Positions 36,596 through 45,119 of a stretch of DNA of 64,000 nt are shown here, piece by piece (the first letter of the stretch is position 1; the number at the start of each line of letters is the position of its first letter). The stretch is taken from NCBI GenBank assembly GCA_964542165.1, contig CAZITQ010000001.1:62001-126000 (forward strand), in the 5' to 3' direction. The notes beneath the pieces were generated by a model, which saw nothing but the letters and a program-made list of their open reading frames with translations, ran no database searches and was not told the DNA's origin. Source of the stretch: CAYTBN01 sp964542165. Its GTDB lineage: Bacteria > Myxococcota_A > UBA796 > UBA9615 > CAYRNR01. The position numbers and the translations under genes are program-made.

Positions 36596-39500
36596 TCATC
36601 CGAGGACGAGAGAGCTGCCGACGCGGGCCTCGAAGAAGGGAAGGAGCTGCTCCACGACGTGCTTGTTGGCGGCCTCCTGCGTCGGCGTTCGTGACGCCGG
36701 AGCGCCGATGGGCTGGATCACGATCATCCCGGCAGGGCCGACGACTCCGCCGGTGACCTGGAGAGGATCGGTCACCTGGTCGCCGCTCTCGAGCTTCGGC
36801 GCGGAGAGCACGACGCCGTCCGAGAGCGTCACCCGGTAGGCGAGCTCGTCCCCCAGGGCGACGCCCGGAGTCAGTCGCGCCGCCTGGATCAGGGTCTGTG
36901 CGACCACGCAGCGAAGCGCCAGCCCGGCCTCTTTGGAACGCTCGGCGGGCAGACCCTCGAGGAGTTCGAAGGCGAACAGCATGCCACCTCCGGCGATCTC
37001 CACCTTGCGAAGCGCAAGGACCACTCCCCCCAGCTGGGCATCGTCCACGGCCCCTCGGAGTTCAGCGCTCTGGACCCAGCCGCCACGCGAATTCCCGGAT
37101 GACTCCGCTGGCGCAGTTGCCTTTCGCGAGGGGCGACCGGACCAGCCGCACTCACGACAGGTGGTGAACCCGATGGCTTGCCCGTACGCCATGACCACTC
37201 CCAGCAACCCGGTGGGCACCACCAGCAGCAGGAACCACCAGCTGTAGCGCAGGAGCACGAGGGGGCCGATGGCGAGGGAGAGTCCCAGGACCACGCCGAC
37301 GGCGCGGGTGCCCCGAGGCCCGCCGATGGGGGAGCCACAGGAGGGGCAGGTCGCCGTACCCTTTCGCACCGGGTTCGCCGGGCCCGCATCGGGAGGGCGA
37401 ACCGAGGACGCCGGTCTCGACGGGGTCACCTGGACGTCCCCCGGGGGTGGGGTGGCTGGCGGCCGTCCAGGCGGGGGCGCCATGCCCCTCCCCTCGACCC
37501 CGTCCAGTTGCGCCAGCCACATCTCCTTGAGCTCGAGGAGTTGCTGTGGCTCGTCGGGCAAGCCCTGGATCTCGGCTCGGGCCTCCCCCACCCGTCCCTG
37601 CTCCACCAGCGCCCCCGCCTTCTCGATCGTCGGCTCCAGCCGGGCCTTGATTCTCGCGTTGTCCTCGGCCTCGTCGATCTGTTTGAGGATGCTGAGGCGG
37701 AAGGCCTTGGTCTCCTTGTGATCGCTGGGCAACGCGTCGACGGCGGCACGAGCCCCCTCGAAGTCCTCCCCGGCGACCGCCTCCTGCACGCGGGCGACCA
37801 CGCGCTCGAGGAGCCGGGACACCCGCACGGATCTCTCCGCCTCGTCGAGCTGCTCGTCCCAGGCCTTCTGGACCTCGGCCAGCTCTGGGTACTCGGCGAG
37901 CTCCTCGACGATCCGCCTCGCACCGGCGAAGTCCTTCTGTTTCGCCTTCTCCTCCAGCCTCGCCTGGACCGAATCGAGCTTGGCCTTGGCCTCGCCGAGC
38001 CGCATCACCGGGTCCTCGGGCGGCCGGCGCGTGCGCAGGATCTCGTCGACATCCAGATCGGGGAGGTGCCTCTCGATGACCGTTCGGAGAACCCCGTGAA
38101 GGACGGCCGGGTCATCCAGGTCGGGGGGCGACTGGCCGGCAGGTGTGACGATGGCCTTCTCCAACACGTCCCGGGTGATTCCGACCGTCCCGACGTGGCT
38201 CAGGAGCAACTCGTTGGCCGCGCCGAGGTCCCTTCCCGGGGGCATGGCGGGCTCGGGACGGCCACCTTCCTTCCCGGCCCTGGAGAGAGCCTGGAGCATG
38301 GCCAGCATCGGTTCCGCCGAATCGTTCGGCGATTTTCCCGGATCCGCGGCGGCTGAAGCCGAGGAACCCGTCGGACTCGCCCCCTGTCCCAGCAGGGACA
38401 CGAGCTTCTTCAGCGCTTCCTCGGCGCCCGGCCGTCCATCGGGTTCCTCGGGCTCGTCGTCGTCCTGGCCCGGGGCCTTCGTCCACAGCGCGGTGAGGGT
38501 GCTCCCCTGCTCCGGCGTGAGGGATTCGCGTTCCCGCTCTGCCATCTCCAGGTCGGCGATCGTCTCGTCGTCGAACCCCTGGTCGCTCCGGGCCTGTCGA
38601 AATGCCTCGTCGTCGAGCACCTGGATCGCCCGGGCCCAGTCGCCGGTCCGCATCAGGTGGGCGGGCAGGTGGCGCAGGGCGTAGGACGACATCCGCCGCA
38701 CGCCTGCGGAGTACTCGGCTTCGCACAGCTCGGCGAGCTTGCGGTGGCCGTGCTCGGCGAGGATCCGGTACGGCGTGCCCCGGGCGTGGCCGACCAACCA
38801 GTCGGCCAGGCTCTTGTGGAACAGTACGTGGCCATCCGCGCCGGTCTGGAGGAACTGGGAGAGAGCCGAGATGCCATCCTCCGCGTCGTAGCGACTCGCC
38901 ACGGTCCGGCAGAGCAGGTCGTCGGGGAGGGGGGAACGGGCCACCACCAGCGCCTCGAGCAGGGGACGCAGCAGTTGGCGGTACTCGTCCACCTCGAACC
39001 GGTCCTCGAACATCTGGGTGTAGAGGCCCTTGGCGTCGCGCGGGAAGAGGGCCTCGGTGTCCGGCCCCTTGAAGGCGTCGAGGCCCCGTTCGGCCAACTC
39101 GTCGAGGGTCATGCTGGCGACCAGGAAGTTGCCTTCCACCGCCTCGACGATCCACCGGACCAGGGCCACCCGCTGACCGGGGTCGTCGGAGATCTCGGCC
39201 AGCTGGCCGACCCGGCTCTCGACGTAGGCGCGGACGTCGGCGAGGTTGGGCTCGGTGTCCGCCTCGATCTCGTCGACGCGGACGTGGCGGAGTGCGAAGC
39301 TCTCCTTCAGGCCCTGATCCGGCCGGCTGGTCACGATCACCCGCAGCCAGGGGGGGAAGTCCGCCACCGCATCCCGGATCGCGCGGCTCATGCCGTGGCC
39401 CTCGAGGGCGACGGCCTCGTCCAGGCCGTCCACCACGAAGACGAGCGGTTCGCTGACGTCCAGCGACGACTCCACCTGGGCCAGGGGGCCGGCGACGACC

Positions 39501-40321
39501 CGTCGGAAGAGGCCGCGGGTGTCCTGCCAGTCCGGCTCGGGCATGGACTCCAGCTGCCCCCGGTAGGCGGGGAACTGCAGGGCCAGCTGGTGGACCAGAC
39601 CGGAGAGCCATGACTCGGGGCGGCAAGACCGGGGCATCGACCTGCGGCATAGATGCACCCCTCGCACGTTGAGCCGCACCGACGCCTGTGCCGCGATGGC
39701 GGTCTTGCCGATGCCCGCGGCCCCCGTGAGGAGGATGACCCGGGTGTCGGGGTCGCGGACGCGCTCTCGGAGGAGGTCGAACAGCCACTCGCGCCCCACG
39801 AACTTGCCGATGTGGCGACCCAGGTCCGCGTCGAAGTCCAGACGTTCGACCCGGGTGCACCAGGGTGCGTCGTCGCCGAACTCCCGCAGCGGAGACCGCC
39901 CCGTCTCCAGGGCCGTCTGGACCTGGGCGAGGACCTCCGCGAGGGCCGCCTCGCGGTCTCCCGAGACATCGATGGCGCTCAATCGGGCGATCGGAAAGGG
40001 AGGGAGGACACCGGCGACGAAGCAGACCGGGAGGATCGGGACCTCGGTGTTCCGCGCGTGGGCCAGCTCGTCCAGGCACCAGGACTCGTGGCGGACGCTC
40101 CAGGGGGTCAGGATCGCGACCAGCAGGTCGCTGCCCTCGATGCCCGCCTGGATGCGGGTGGTGAACACTGCCCCCGCCGAGATGTCGCGCTGGTCCCACC
40201 ACACCCGGTAACCCCGGCTCTCCAGCAGCGCGCACAGCTCCTCGGCCGCCTCCGCGCCGTCCCGGCGACCGTAGGAGACGAAGATCTGTTCCTTCTCGGT
40301 GCTGGGGCCAGCCTCCTCCAC
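36596..40321 (-). CDS. TIR-NACHT protein with C-terminal repeats and membrane-hairpin/split zinc ribbon
   Basis: 1241 residues from GTG 40321; no good ribosome site upstream. TIR domain about 11-135 (IFVSYGRRDG, YRVWWDQRDISAG, SWCLDELAHARN with Glu85 at the NADase catalytic position). NACHT/STAND NTPase about 170-520: Walker A GAAGIGKT (200-207), Walker B LVFVVDGLDE (293-302), TSRPD sensor (331-335), winged-helix region (VLFHKSLADWLVGHARG). Three helical repeats of about 55 residues (about 785-945), a Pro-rich linker, then CPSC (992-995), two TM helices (about 1008-1046) and CRECGW (1055-1060), and a beta-rich C-terminal domain. The layout predicts an effector-sensor protein held at the membrane, as in bacterial NLR-like defence; no phage or defence neighbour supports this directly. 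Confidence 0.85.
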   Translation of the reverse strand: MEEAGPSTEKEQIFVSYGRRDGAEAAEELCALLESRGYRVWWDQRDISAGAVFTTRIQAGIEGSDLLVAILTPWSVRHESWCLDELAHARNTEVPILPVCFVAGVLPPFPIARLSAIDVSGDREAALAEVLAQVQTALETGRSPLREFGDDAPWCTRVERLDFDADLGRHIGKFVGREWLFDLLRERVRDPDTRVILLTGAAGIGKTAIAAQASVRLNVRGVHLCRRSMPRSCRPESWLSGLVHQLALQFPAYRGQLESMPEPDWQDTRGLFRRVVAGPLAQVESSLDVSEPLVFVVDGLDEAVALEGHGMSRAIRDAVADFPPWLRVIVTSRPDQGLKESFALRHVRVDEIEADTEPNLADVRAYVESRVGQLAEISDDPGQRVALVRWIVEAVEGNFLVASMTLDELAERGLDAFKGPDTEALFPRDAKGLYTQMFEDRFEVDEYRQLLRPLLEALVVARSPLPDDLLCRTVASRYDAEDGISALSQFLQTGADGHVLFHKSLADWLVGHARGTPYRILAEHGHRKLAELCEAEYSAGVRRMSSYALRHLPAHLMRTGDWARAIQVLDDEAFRQARSDQGFDDETIADLEMAERERESLTPEQGSTLTALWTKAPGQDDDEPEEPDGRPGAEEALKKLVSLLGQGASPTGSSASAAADPGKSPNDSAEPMLAMLQALSRAGKEGGRPEPAMPPGRDLGAANELLLSHVGTVGITRDVLEKAIVTPAGQSPPDLDDPAVLHGVLRTVIERHLPDLDVDEILRTRRPPEDPVMRLGEAKAKLDSVQARLEEKAKQKDFAGARRIVEELAEYPELAEVQKAWDEQLDEAERSVRVSRLLERVVARVQEAVAGEDFEGARAAVDALPSDHKETKAFRLSILKQIDEAEDNARIKARLEPTIEKAGALVEQGRVGEARAEIQGLPDEPQQLLELKEMWLAQLDGVEGRGMAPPPGRPPATPPPGDVQVTPSRPASSVRPPDAGPANPVRKGTATCPSCGSPIGGPRGTRAVGVVLGLSLAIGPLVLLRYSWWFLLLVVPTGLLGVVMAYGQAIGFTTCRECGWSGRPSRKATAPAESSGNSRGGWVQSAELRGAVDDAQLGGVVLALRKVEIAGGGMLFAFELLEGLPAERSKEAGLALRCVVAQTLIQAARLTPGVALGDELAYRVTLSDGVVLSAPKLESGDQVTDPLQVTGGVVGPAGMIVIQPIGAPASRTPTQEAANKHVVEQLLPFFEARVGSSLVLG

Positions 40322-40354
40322 GGGACAAAGATACGTGGAGGGACGGGTGACGGG

Positions 40355-40855
40355 CTACTCGGCGAACCCGAGAATCGCCTCTCCCTCGGCCACCAGCACG
40401 GGCTCCATGTCGGGGTCGACCTGGTCGTTGTCCCGGCGGTAGACGGCGACCTGGTAGGTGCCCTCCGGCAGGTCGACCAGGGTCACCTGGAGCTGGGTGG
40501 TGCAGTCGGATCCGGTGACGGCGTCGGGGTGGAGGTCGTCGGGCTGGACGAGGATGTCCACGTCGGTGCCCTCGACCACCTGGTAGGCCCGCAGGTCGTC
40601 GCTGCAGGGGAAGCTGGCGATGTACTGGACCTCCAGGCGGTCCAGGTTGCCGCTGATGGCCACGGTGCCCACGTCCGGATCCTCGGGGTCGGTCTCGCCC
40701 AGGTCGGTCACGTCCATCTCGTCGACCTCGGTGGCCTCCTCCCAGCCCTCGGGGAAGAGGTCGGTCGGGCAGCCGGTGAGGACCCAGAGCGAGGCCAGGG
40801 CGGCGGTGAGGATCGTGGCGCGAAGGGCTGCAAATCGGCGGAACGTGGTGGTCAT
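40355..40855 (-). CDS. Small lipoprotein, unknown
   Basis: 166 residues from ATG 40855, preceded by CGAGGAG. A type II signal (ALASLWVLTGC) gives lipidated Cys29, followed by an acidic stretch (EGWEEATEVDEMDVTDLGET) and a beta-rich domain with two conserved-looking cysteines (FPCSDDL, GSDCTTQL). VTLVDLPEGTYQVAVYRRD resembles a carboxypeptidase-regulatory-like or PEGA-type beta element. It lies 33 nt upstream of the TIR-NACHT start on the same strand, so the two may share a transcript; functional linkage is inference only. Confidence 0.65.
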   Translation of the reverse strand: MTTTFRRFAALRATILTAALASLWVLTGCPTDLFPEGWEEATEVDEMDVTDLGETDPEDPDVGTVAISGNLDRLEVQYIASFPCSDDLRAYQVVEGTDVDILVQPDDLHPDAVTGSDCTTQLQVTLVDLPEGTYQVAVYRRDNDQVDPDMEPVLVAEGEAILGFAE

Positions 40856-40935
40856 CTCTGTCTCCTCGGGTCCAGGGAGGGAGCAACTCCCGTGCCAGCT
40901 CCTGGGGCACCGGCGGCACCCGGTGTCCGGGTCGG

Positions 40936-42027
40936 TCAGGAGGACTCGGGGGGGGCGACCTCGGGGGGCGAGTCCAGCCCGGCGAGACCCTCGTGGAACC
41001 GCTTCGCCAGCGACAGGGCCCGGTCCACCATCTCGTCCAGCCGGTCGCTGGCGAATCCCGGCACCGCCATCAGCACCGTGCCGCGGACCACCGCGGAACC
41101 GGGGTGGCCGTGCACCACCTCCAGGAGCTCGGCGCGGAGGTCGTCGTCGCGCAGCAGTATCCGGATCGTCTCGGGATCCCGGCCATGCACGGGGAGCAGG
41201 CGGTCCAGGATGGGGTCGCCGAGCTCCAGGCGTGGCGACGCGCCGGTGTACTCGGCCAGGGAGACATGGAGTCCCAGGGCATCCAGTCCGGGCACGCGGA
41301 CACGGATGGCTGTGTGGGCGGGGCCCTTGTCCTCGTGGTAGCGGACCCGGACCGCCAGCGGGCCCACGTCGCCGCCTGCCCAGGGGCCACCGGGCAGTTC
41401 GGGCAGGTCCCAGCCCATCCGTTCGGCCAAGCGACGGAAGGGGCGCCCGGGTGCCCGCTCGAAGGCCTTGGCCACCACGGAGGTCTGGGTCACCCTCCGG
41501 TGCAGGTCCGCGGTCAGCTGGCCGCGGAACGCGGCCTCCACGTGGTGTTCGGTCAGCTGGAATCTGGCACCGGCCAGGAGCACGGGCTTGAGCGAGGCCT
41601 TCACGTCCACGTCGCCCAGGATCTTCCGGGCCAGGTCCGCGTCGTTGCACTCGATGGTGCACTGCTGGTCGATGGTGGTGTCGCCGACCTGGATGTCGGC
41701 AGCCAGGATCCGCTCGATGGACTGGCGTTCGGGGGTGATCCGCAGCCGGCCGGGAACCGGCGCCTCGAGGCGCATACGGACCACCGTCAGCAGGGCGAGG
41801 GAGTCGTCGGTCTGGCCGATGCGGGTCCGGATGGTCAGGTCCCGGCCGTCCAGGCTGCCGGAGATCACCCGGTCGTCGTACGACAAGCCCTGCTGGGCGG
41901 CCCAGCTGGCCCACAGCGCCCGGGACCGCCGGCGCTCGGTGAGGGAATCGCGCGCGTACATCACCACCGCGGTCCCGACCAGCGCCAGGAACATGCCGAT
42001 GGTTCCGGAGATGACGGCGACCTCCAT
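40936..42027 (-). CDS. Membrane-anchored protein with an internal domain duplication
   Basis: 363 residues. An N-terminal TM helix (VISGTIGMFLALVGTAVVMY) is followed by two related domains. GRDLTIRTRIGQTDD and VGDTTIDQQCTIECNDADLARKI in the first half correspond to GPLAVRVRYHEDKG and LGDPILDRLLPVHGRDPETI in the second. Each copy ends with a helical LL/VE element. The family is not recognised with confidence, although uncharacterised Myxococcota proteins share this look. No catalytic motif. It lies 21 nt downstream of the BNR gene and 80 nt upstream of the small lipoprotein gene on the same strand. Confidence 0.6.
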   Translation of the reverse strand: MEVAVISGTIGMFLALVGTAVVMYARDSLTERRRSRALWASWAAQQGLSYDDRVISGSLDGRDLTIRTRIGQTDDSLALLTVVRMRLEAPVPGRLRITPERQSIERILAADIQVGDTTIDQQCTIECNDADLARKILGDVDVKASLKPVLLAGARFQLTEHHVEAAFRGQLTADLHRRVTQTSVVAKAFERAPGRPFRRLAERMGWDLPELPGGPWAGGDVGPLAVRVRYHEDKGPAHTAIRVRVPGLDALGLHVSLAEYTGASPRLELGDPILDRLLPVHGRDPETIRILLRDDDLRAELLEVVHGHPGSAVVRGTVLMAVPGFASDRLDEMVDRALSLAKRFHEGLAGLDSPPEVAPPESS

Positions 42028-42048
42028 GGGGCTCCCTCGCTCCGTCGG

Positions 42049-44676
42049 TCAGCGTACCGGAGGGGCGGGGGGGATGCACGATCCCCGGCCTCGCGGCCGA
42101 CGGCGGAGGAGGGCGAGGGCGAGGCCCGGGGCCAGGGCGAGAGAGGCGCCCCGGGGTGCCCCCTCCCCGTACCCGCAGGAACAATCCCCCTCGGGGGCCG
42201 ATCCCGGGTCCGAGGACGAGTCGTCGTCGTCCGGCTCCGGGGGCTCGTCGGCGGGCGGGCACCACGGACCGGATTCGTAGTCCTCCACCGCGCCGTTGGT
42301 CGTCCGGTCGCGGACCACCTCGACCGCATCCACGACCACGGGGCCGGTGCCCACCACCCGGATCTCCAGGGTGTGAGGGCCGTCGGAACCAGCGTCGATC
42401 TCCACCGGGTGGGCGGGCTCGGTCACCCGGTCCCGGTGCAGGAGGACCTCGGCGACGAGTTCCCCGTCGAGGAACACCCGGGCCTCGCCGGCGCCCGGGA
42501 AGCGCCGGGTGAGCCAGCGGGCGGTATGCCCGGAGAACGTCATCTCCACCGCGTCACCCGGGTGTCCGCTCCGGGCCAGGGAGAGCCCGGTCCCCTCCCC
42601 CTCCACACGCTCCCAGCCCTTACCGCGGTAGCGCAGGTCGCAGGCGTCGTCCTCGAAGCGAATCAGTCGGTCCAGGAGGTGCCACTGCTCGCCATCGTCG
42701 CAGGTGAAGAAGGTCCCGTAGTGGGTGGACACCACCAGGGCCGTGTCCCGGGGATGGTCGGGGGACGCGGCGATGCGCAGGACCGTGGATAGGAAGGGGG
42801 TCGACAGTCGCTGCCAGCTCTCGCCGGCGTCGAGGGAGCGCGCGATCCCCGGGGGATCCAGGGAGAGGAAGAGCGCTGCGGGAGCTTCGCCATCCCCGTG
42901 GGGAATCTGCTGGCCTCGAAACACCGCCTGACCGGCGCCCGTCCCCTCGTCCCAGGTCGCCACGTCGGACGTCGATCGCCAGATCCGGCCGTCGGCGGAC
43001 ACCGCCACCAGGCGGTCGGCCCCGCCCTCTTCCAGGGCGAAAAGGGCCACGATCTCCACGCCGTCGGGAAACTCCGTGATCGTCTCCCACTCCCCTCCCC
43101 CGGTGGTGGACTGGAGCACCGCCGCCGGCGTGGACTGCCGGGCGTACAGGGTCCCGGAGATCGCTGGTGAGAACAGCACCTCCTCGATCTGCCGCTCGGG
43201 CCAACCATCCGCGACCCACACGGCAACCCAGTGCTCCCCGCCGTCCGTGGTGCGCGAGAGCGCGGTCCGACCGAGCGAGTCGCTCGTGCCCAGGGCGTAC
43301 CCCACGGGGTGATCCGCGAATCGGGGCGAGAGCACGACGTCGTGCAGCTCCTCGATCCCGGACACGTGGACCAGTTCCCAGGAGGCTCCCGCGTCCACGG
43401 ACCGCAGGAGCTTGCGGGTGGCGACCATCAGCAGCAGGGGATCGTCGGGGAACTCGGGGGACGGCACGAAGGATATCGCGTAGAGGCGCTCCTGATCGGC
43501 CGCGAGCACGGACCAGGTCTCGCCGTGATCGCGGGTCTCGTAGAGGCCCGAACCGTAGGAACCGATCCACAGGCGTGGGTCGTCGGGGAACGCCGGTGAG
43601 ACGGCGAGCGCCCGGACGAAGGTCGGCCCGAGGGTGCAGATCTCTTCCCAGGTGGCGCCGCGGTCGTCGCTTCGCACCAGCCCCTCCCACGACGCCAGCA
43701 GGGTGGGCCGGTCGCCGTCGGGATCCCCCTCCAGCCGCCGATAGTGACCCCAGCTCTGGCTCTCCTGGAGGTAGCGCCAGGGGATCCCGTGGGAGCACTC
43801 TCTCCAGGACTCGCCGGCGTCGTTGCTACAGAGCACGGCGTGGTCCTCGGTGATCCCGAGGAGCCGATCGGGCGTGAGCGCCAGGAGATCGTTGACCGAC
43901 TCCTCCTGTGGGTCGCCCGGGAAGATGCTCCCGAAGTCCCAGCTCTCCCCGCCGTCGGCGCTGCGCCGGACGCGGCCGCCCGTGGTACCCAGCCAGACCC
44001 TCCCGTCCGCGGCGAAGTCCGGGGACAGGGCGAGGGAGACCGGCGTGTTGAAGGGGCCCGAGGACTCGGTCGCCATCGCGTAGCTCTCCCCACCGTCCCG
44101 GGAGATCCACAGCTGTTCATCGCCGACGAGGGCCGCCACGCAGTCGCCGCCCTCGCAGCCCTCCACCGCGACGATCCGGTGAACCGGCGCCAGGGGGCCG
44201 TCGGACGCTGGGTTCCACGACGTTCCGCCGTCGTCGCTTCGGTACAGTCCCGCCTCGGTCCCCGCGTGGAGCACGGATCCGTCCGATCCGGAGGCGGACG
44301 GCTCCACACACAGCACGGCGGACCCATCCGGTTCTCCGGTCTCGTCCCAGGTCCACCCGCCGTCCTCGCTCACGTGGAGGTGCGGGTGCACGCCGTCCGC
44401 GGCGAGCAGCACGTCCTCGCCCGCGAACTCCAGATCGTCGAGCGCCTCTCGCGCGGCTTCGGCGGCCACGAAGGCCCAGCTCCCCCCCCGATCCTCGCTC
44501 ACCAGCAGGAGCCTCCGCTCGGGGTAGGCGTACTGGGCCACGATGCGCTCCCCGTCGGGCGATGCCGCCACCTCGAGGATCACGTCGTGGGGGGAGTGGG
44601 CGGACGCGGGTCGCGGTACCGGGGCGAGGACGACCGCAGCGCAGAGGGCTGCGATGGACGGGCGTTGCGCGACCAC
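42049..44676 (-). CDS. Secreted BNR/VPS10-type beta-propeller protein with MYXO-CTERM-like tail
   Basis: 875 residues from GTG 44676, chosen for its GGGAGGTGAC site. A signal peptide (IAALCAAVVLAPVPRPASA) precedes roughly ten BNR/Asp-box repeats of the S-DGG-(S/T)W type (SEDRGGSWAF, SEDGGWTWDE, SDDGGTSWNP, SRDGGESYAM, SDDRGATWEE and others), as in sialidase-like or VPS10 propellers, then a jelly-roll-like domain (about 680-800) and an acidic spacer (PPEPDDDDSSSDPGSA). The end, GDCSCGYGEG (Cys832/834) followed by a hydrophobic stretch and RRRPRGRG, fits MYXO-CTERM anchoring. No sialidase catalytic set is evident. Likely a surface-displayed binding protein. Confidence 0.82.
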   Translation of the reverse strand: MVAQRPSIAALCAAVVLAPVPRPASAHSPHDVILEVAASPDGERIVAQYAYPERRLLLVSEDRGGSWAFVAAEAAREALDDLEFAGEDVLLAADGVHPHLHVSEDGGWTWDETGEPDGSAVLCVEPSASGSDGSVLHAGTEAGLYRSDDGGTSWNPASDGPLAPVHRIVAVEGCEGGDCVAALVGDEQLWISRDGGESYAMATESSGPFNTPVSLALSPDFAADGRVWLGTTGGRVRRSADGGESWDFGSIFPGDPQEESVNDLLALTPDRLLGITEDHAVLCSNDAGESWRECSHGIPWRYLQESQSWGHYRRLEGDPDGDRPTLLASWEGLVRSDDRGATWEEICTLGPTFVRALAVSPAFPDDPRLWIGSYGSGLYETRDHGETWSVLAADQERLYAISFVPSPEFPDDPLLLMVATRKLLRSVDAGASWELVHVSGIEELHDVVLSPRFADHPVGYALGTSDSLGRTALSRTTDGGEHWVAVWVADGWPERQIEEVLFSPAISGTLYARQSTPAAVLQSTTGGGEWETITEFPDGVEIVALFALEEGGADRLVAVSADGRIWRSTSDVATWDEGTGAGQAVFRGQQIPHGDGEAPAALFLSLDPPGIARSLDAGESWQRLSTPFLSTVLRIAASPDHPRDTALVVSTHYGTFFTCDDGEQWHLLDRLIRFEDDACDLRYRGKGWERVEGEGTGLSLARSGHPGDAVEMTFSGHTARWLTRRFPGAGEARVFLDGELVAEVLLHRDRVTEPAHPVEIDAGSDGPHTLEIRVVGTGPVVVDAVEVVRDRTTNGAVEDYESGPWCPPADEPPEPDDDDSSSDPGSAPEGDCSCGYGEGAPRGASLALAPGLALALLRRRPRGRGSCIPPAPPVR

Positions 44677-44720
44677 GTCACCTCCCGGTTCCCCAGGGTA
44701 CAACGGTGGACGGCGCCGTC

Positions 44721-45119
44721 CTATTGCGGGGGGATCATCCCCTCCAGCGTCCGCAGGAGCTCGGCGATGTCCACGGGCTTGCCGAGGACCGCGTCCGGGC
44801 CCCGGTCCACCCCGTGGCTGCTCGTATAGGTGCCCCCGCGATCCTCGAGGATCGCATCGTGGCCGGTGAGTACCAGGATCGGGATCGTCGCCCAGCGGGG
44901 ATCCCGGCGGATCCGCACCAGGAGGTCGAGCCCGGAACGGCCGGGCATCATCACATCGAGGATGATCCCCGCGGGGACCGATGTCTCCAGCTGATCCAGG
45001 GCCTCCTCGCCATCCGCGCTGGAGCGGGTGAGGTAGCCGTGGTCCTCCAGGACGGAGGTCAGGTAGGTGACCGTGTCGGGATCGTCATCGACGATCAGGA
45101 TCCGGCGGCTGTCCTCCAT
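44721..45119 (-). CDS. Single-domain response regulator (receiver only)
   Basis: 132 residues from ATG 45119, preceded by GAGAGGGA. CheY-like receiver with acidic pocket (ILIVDDDPD), phospho-acceptor Asp55 in GIILDVMMPG, Thr in VLTGH and Lys114 in VLGKP. The loop before the Lys is longer than usual and carries GTYTSSHGV. There is no output domain. The gene overlaps the kinase 3' end by 35 nt, and the kinase/regulator pair probably function together. It is downstream of two more receivers of the same module. Confidence 0.92.
   Translation of the reverse strand: MEDSRRILIVDDDPDTVTYLTSVLEDHGYLTRSSADGEEALDQLETSVPAGIILDVMMPGRSGLDLLVRIRRDPRWATIPILVLTGHDAILEDRGGTYTSSHGVDRGPDAVLGKPVDIAELLRTLEGMIPPQ

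Noticed and set aside
38112..40919. A 935-codon minus-strand frame within the TIR-NACHT locus
   Set aside because: Composition is Arg/Gly/Pro-rich with no recognisable motif; the TIR, NACHT and zinc motifs all lie in the other frame.
35975..44676. A mobile element or phage island around the TIR-NACHT gene
   Set aside because: No integrase, transposase, att-like repeats or tRNA flank were seen; all neighbours look like chromosomal envelope genes.
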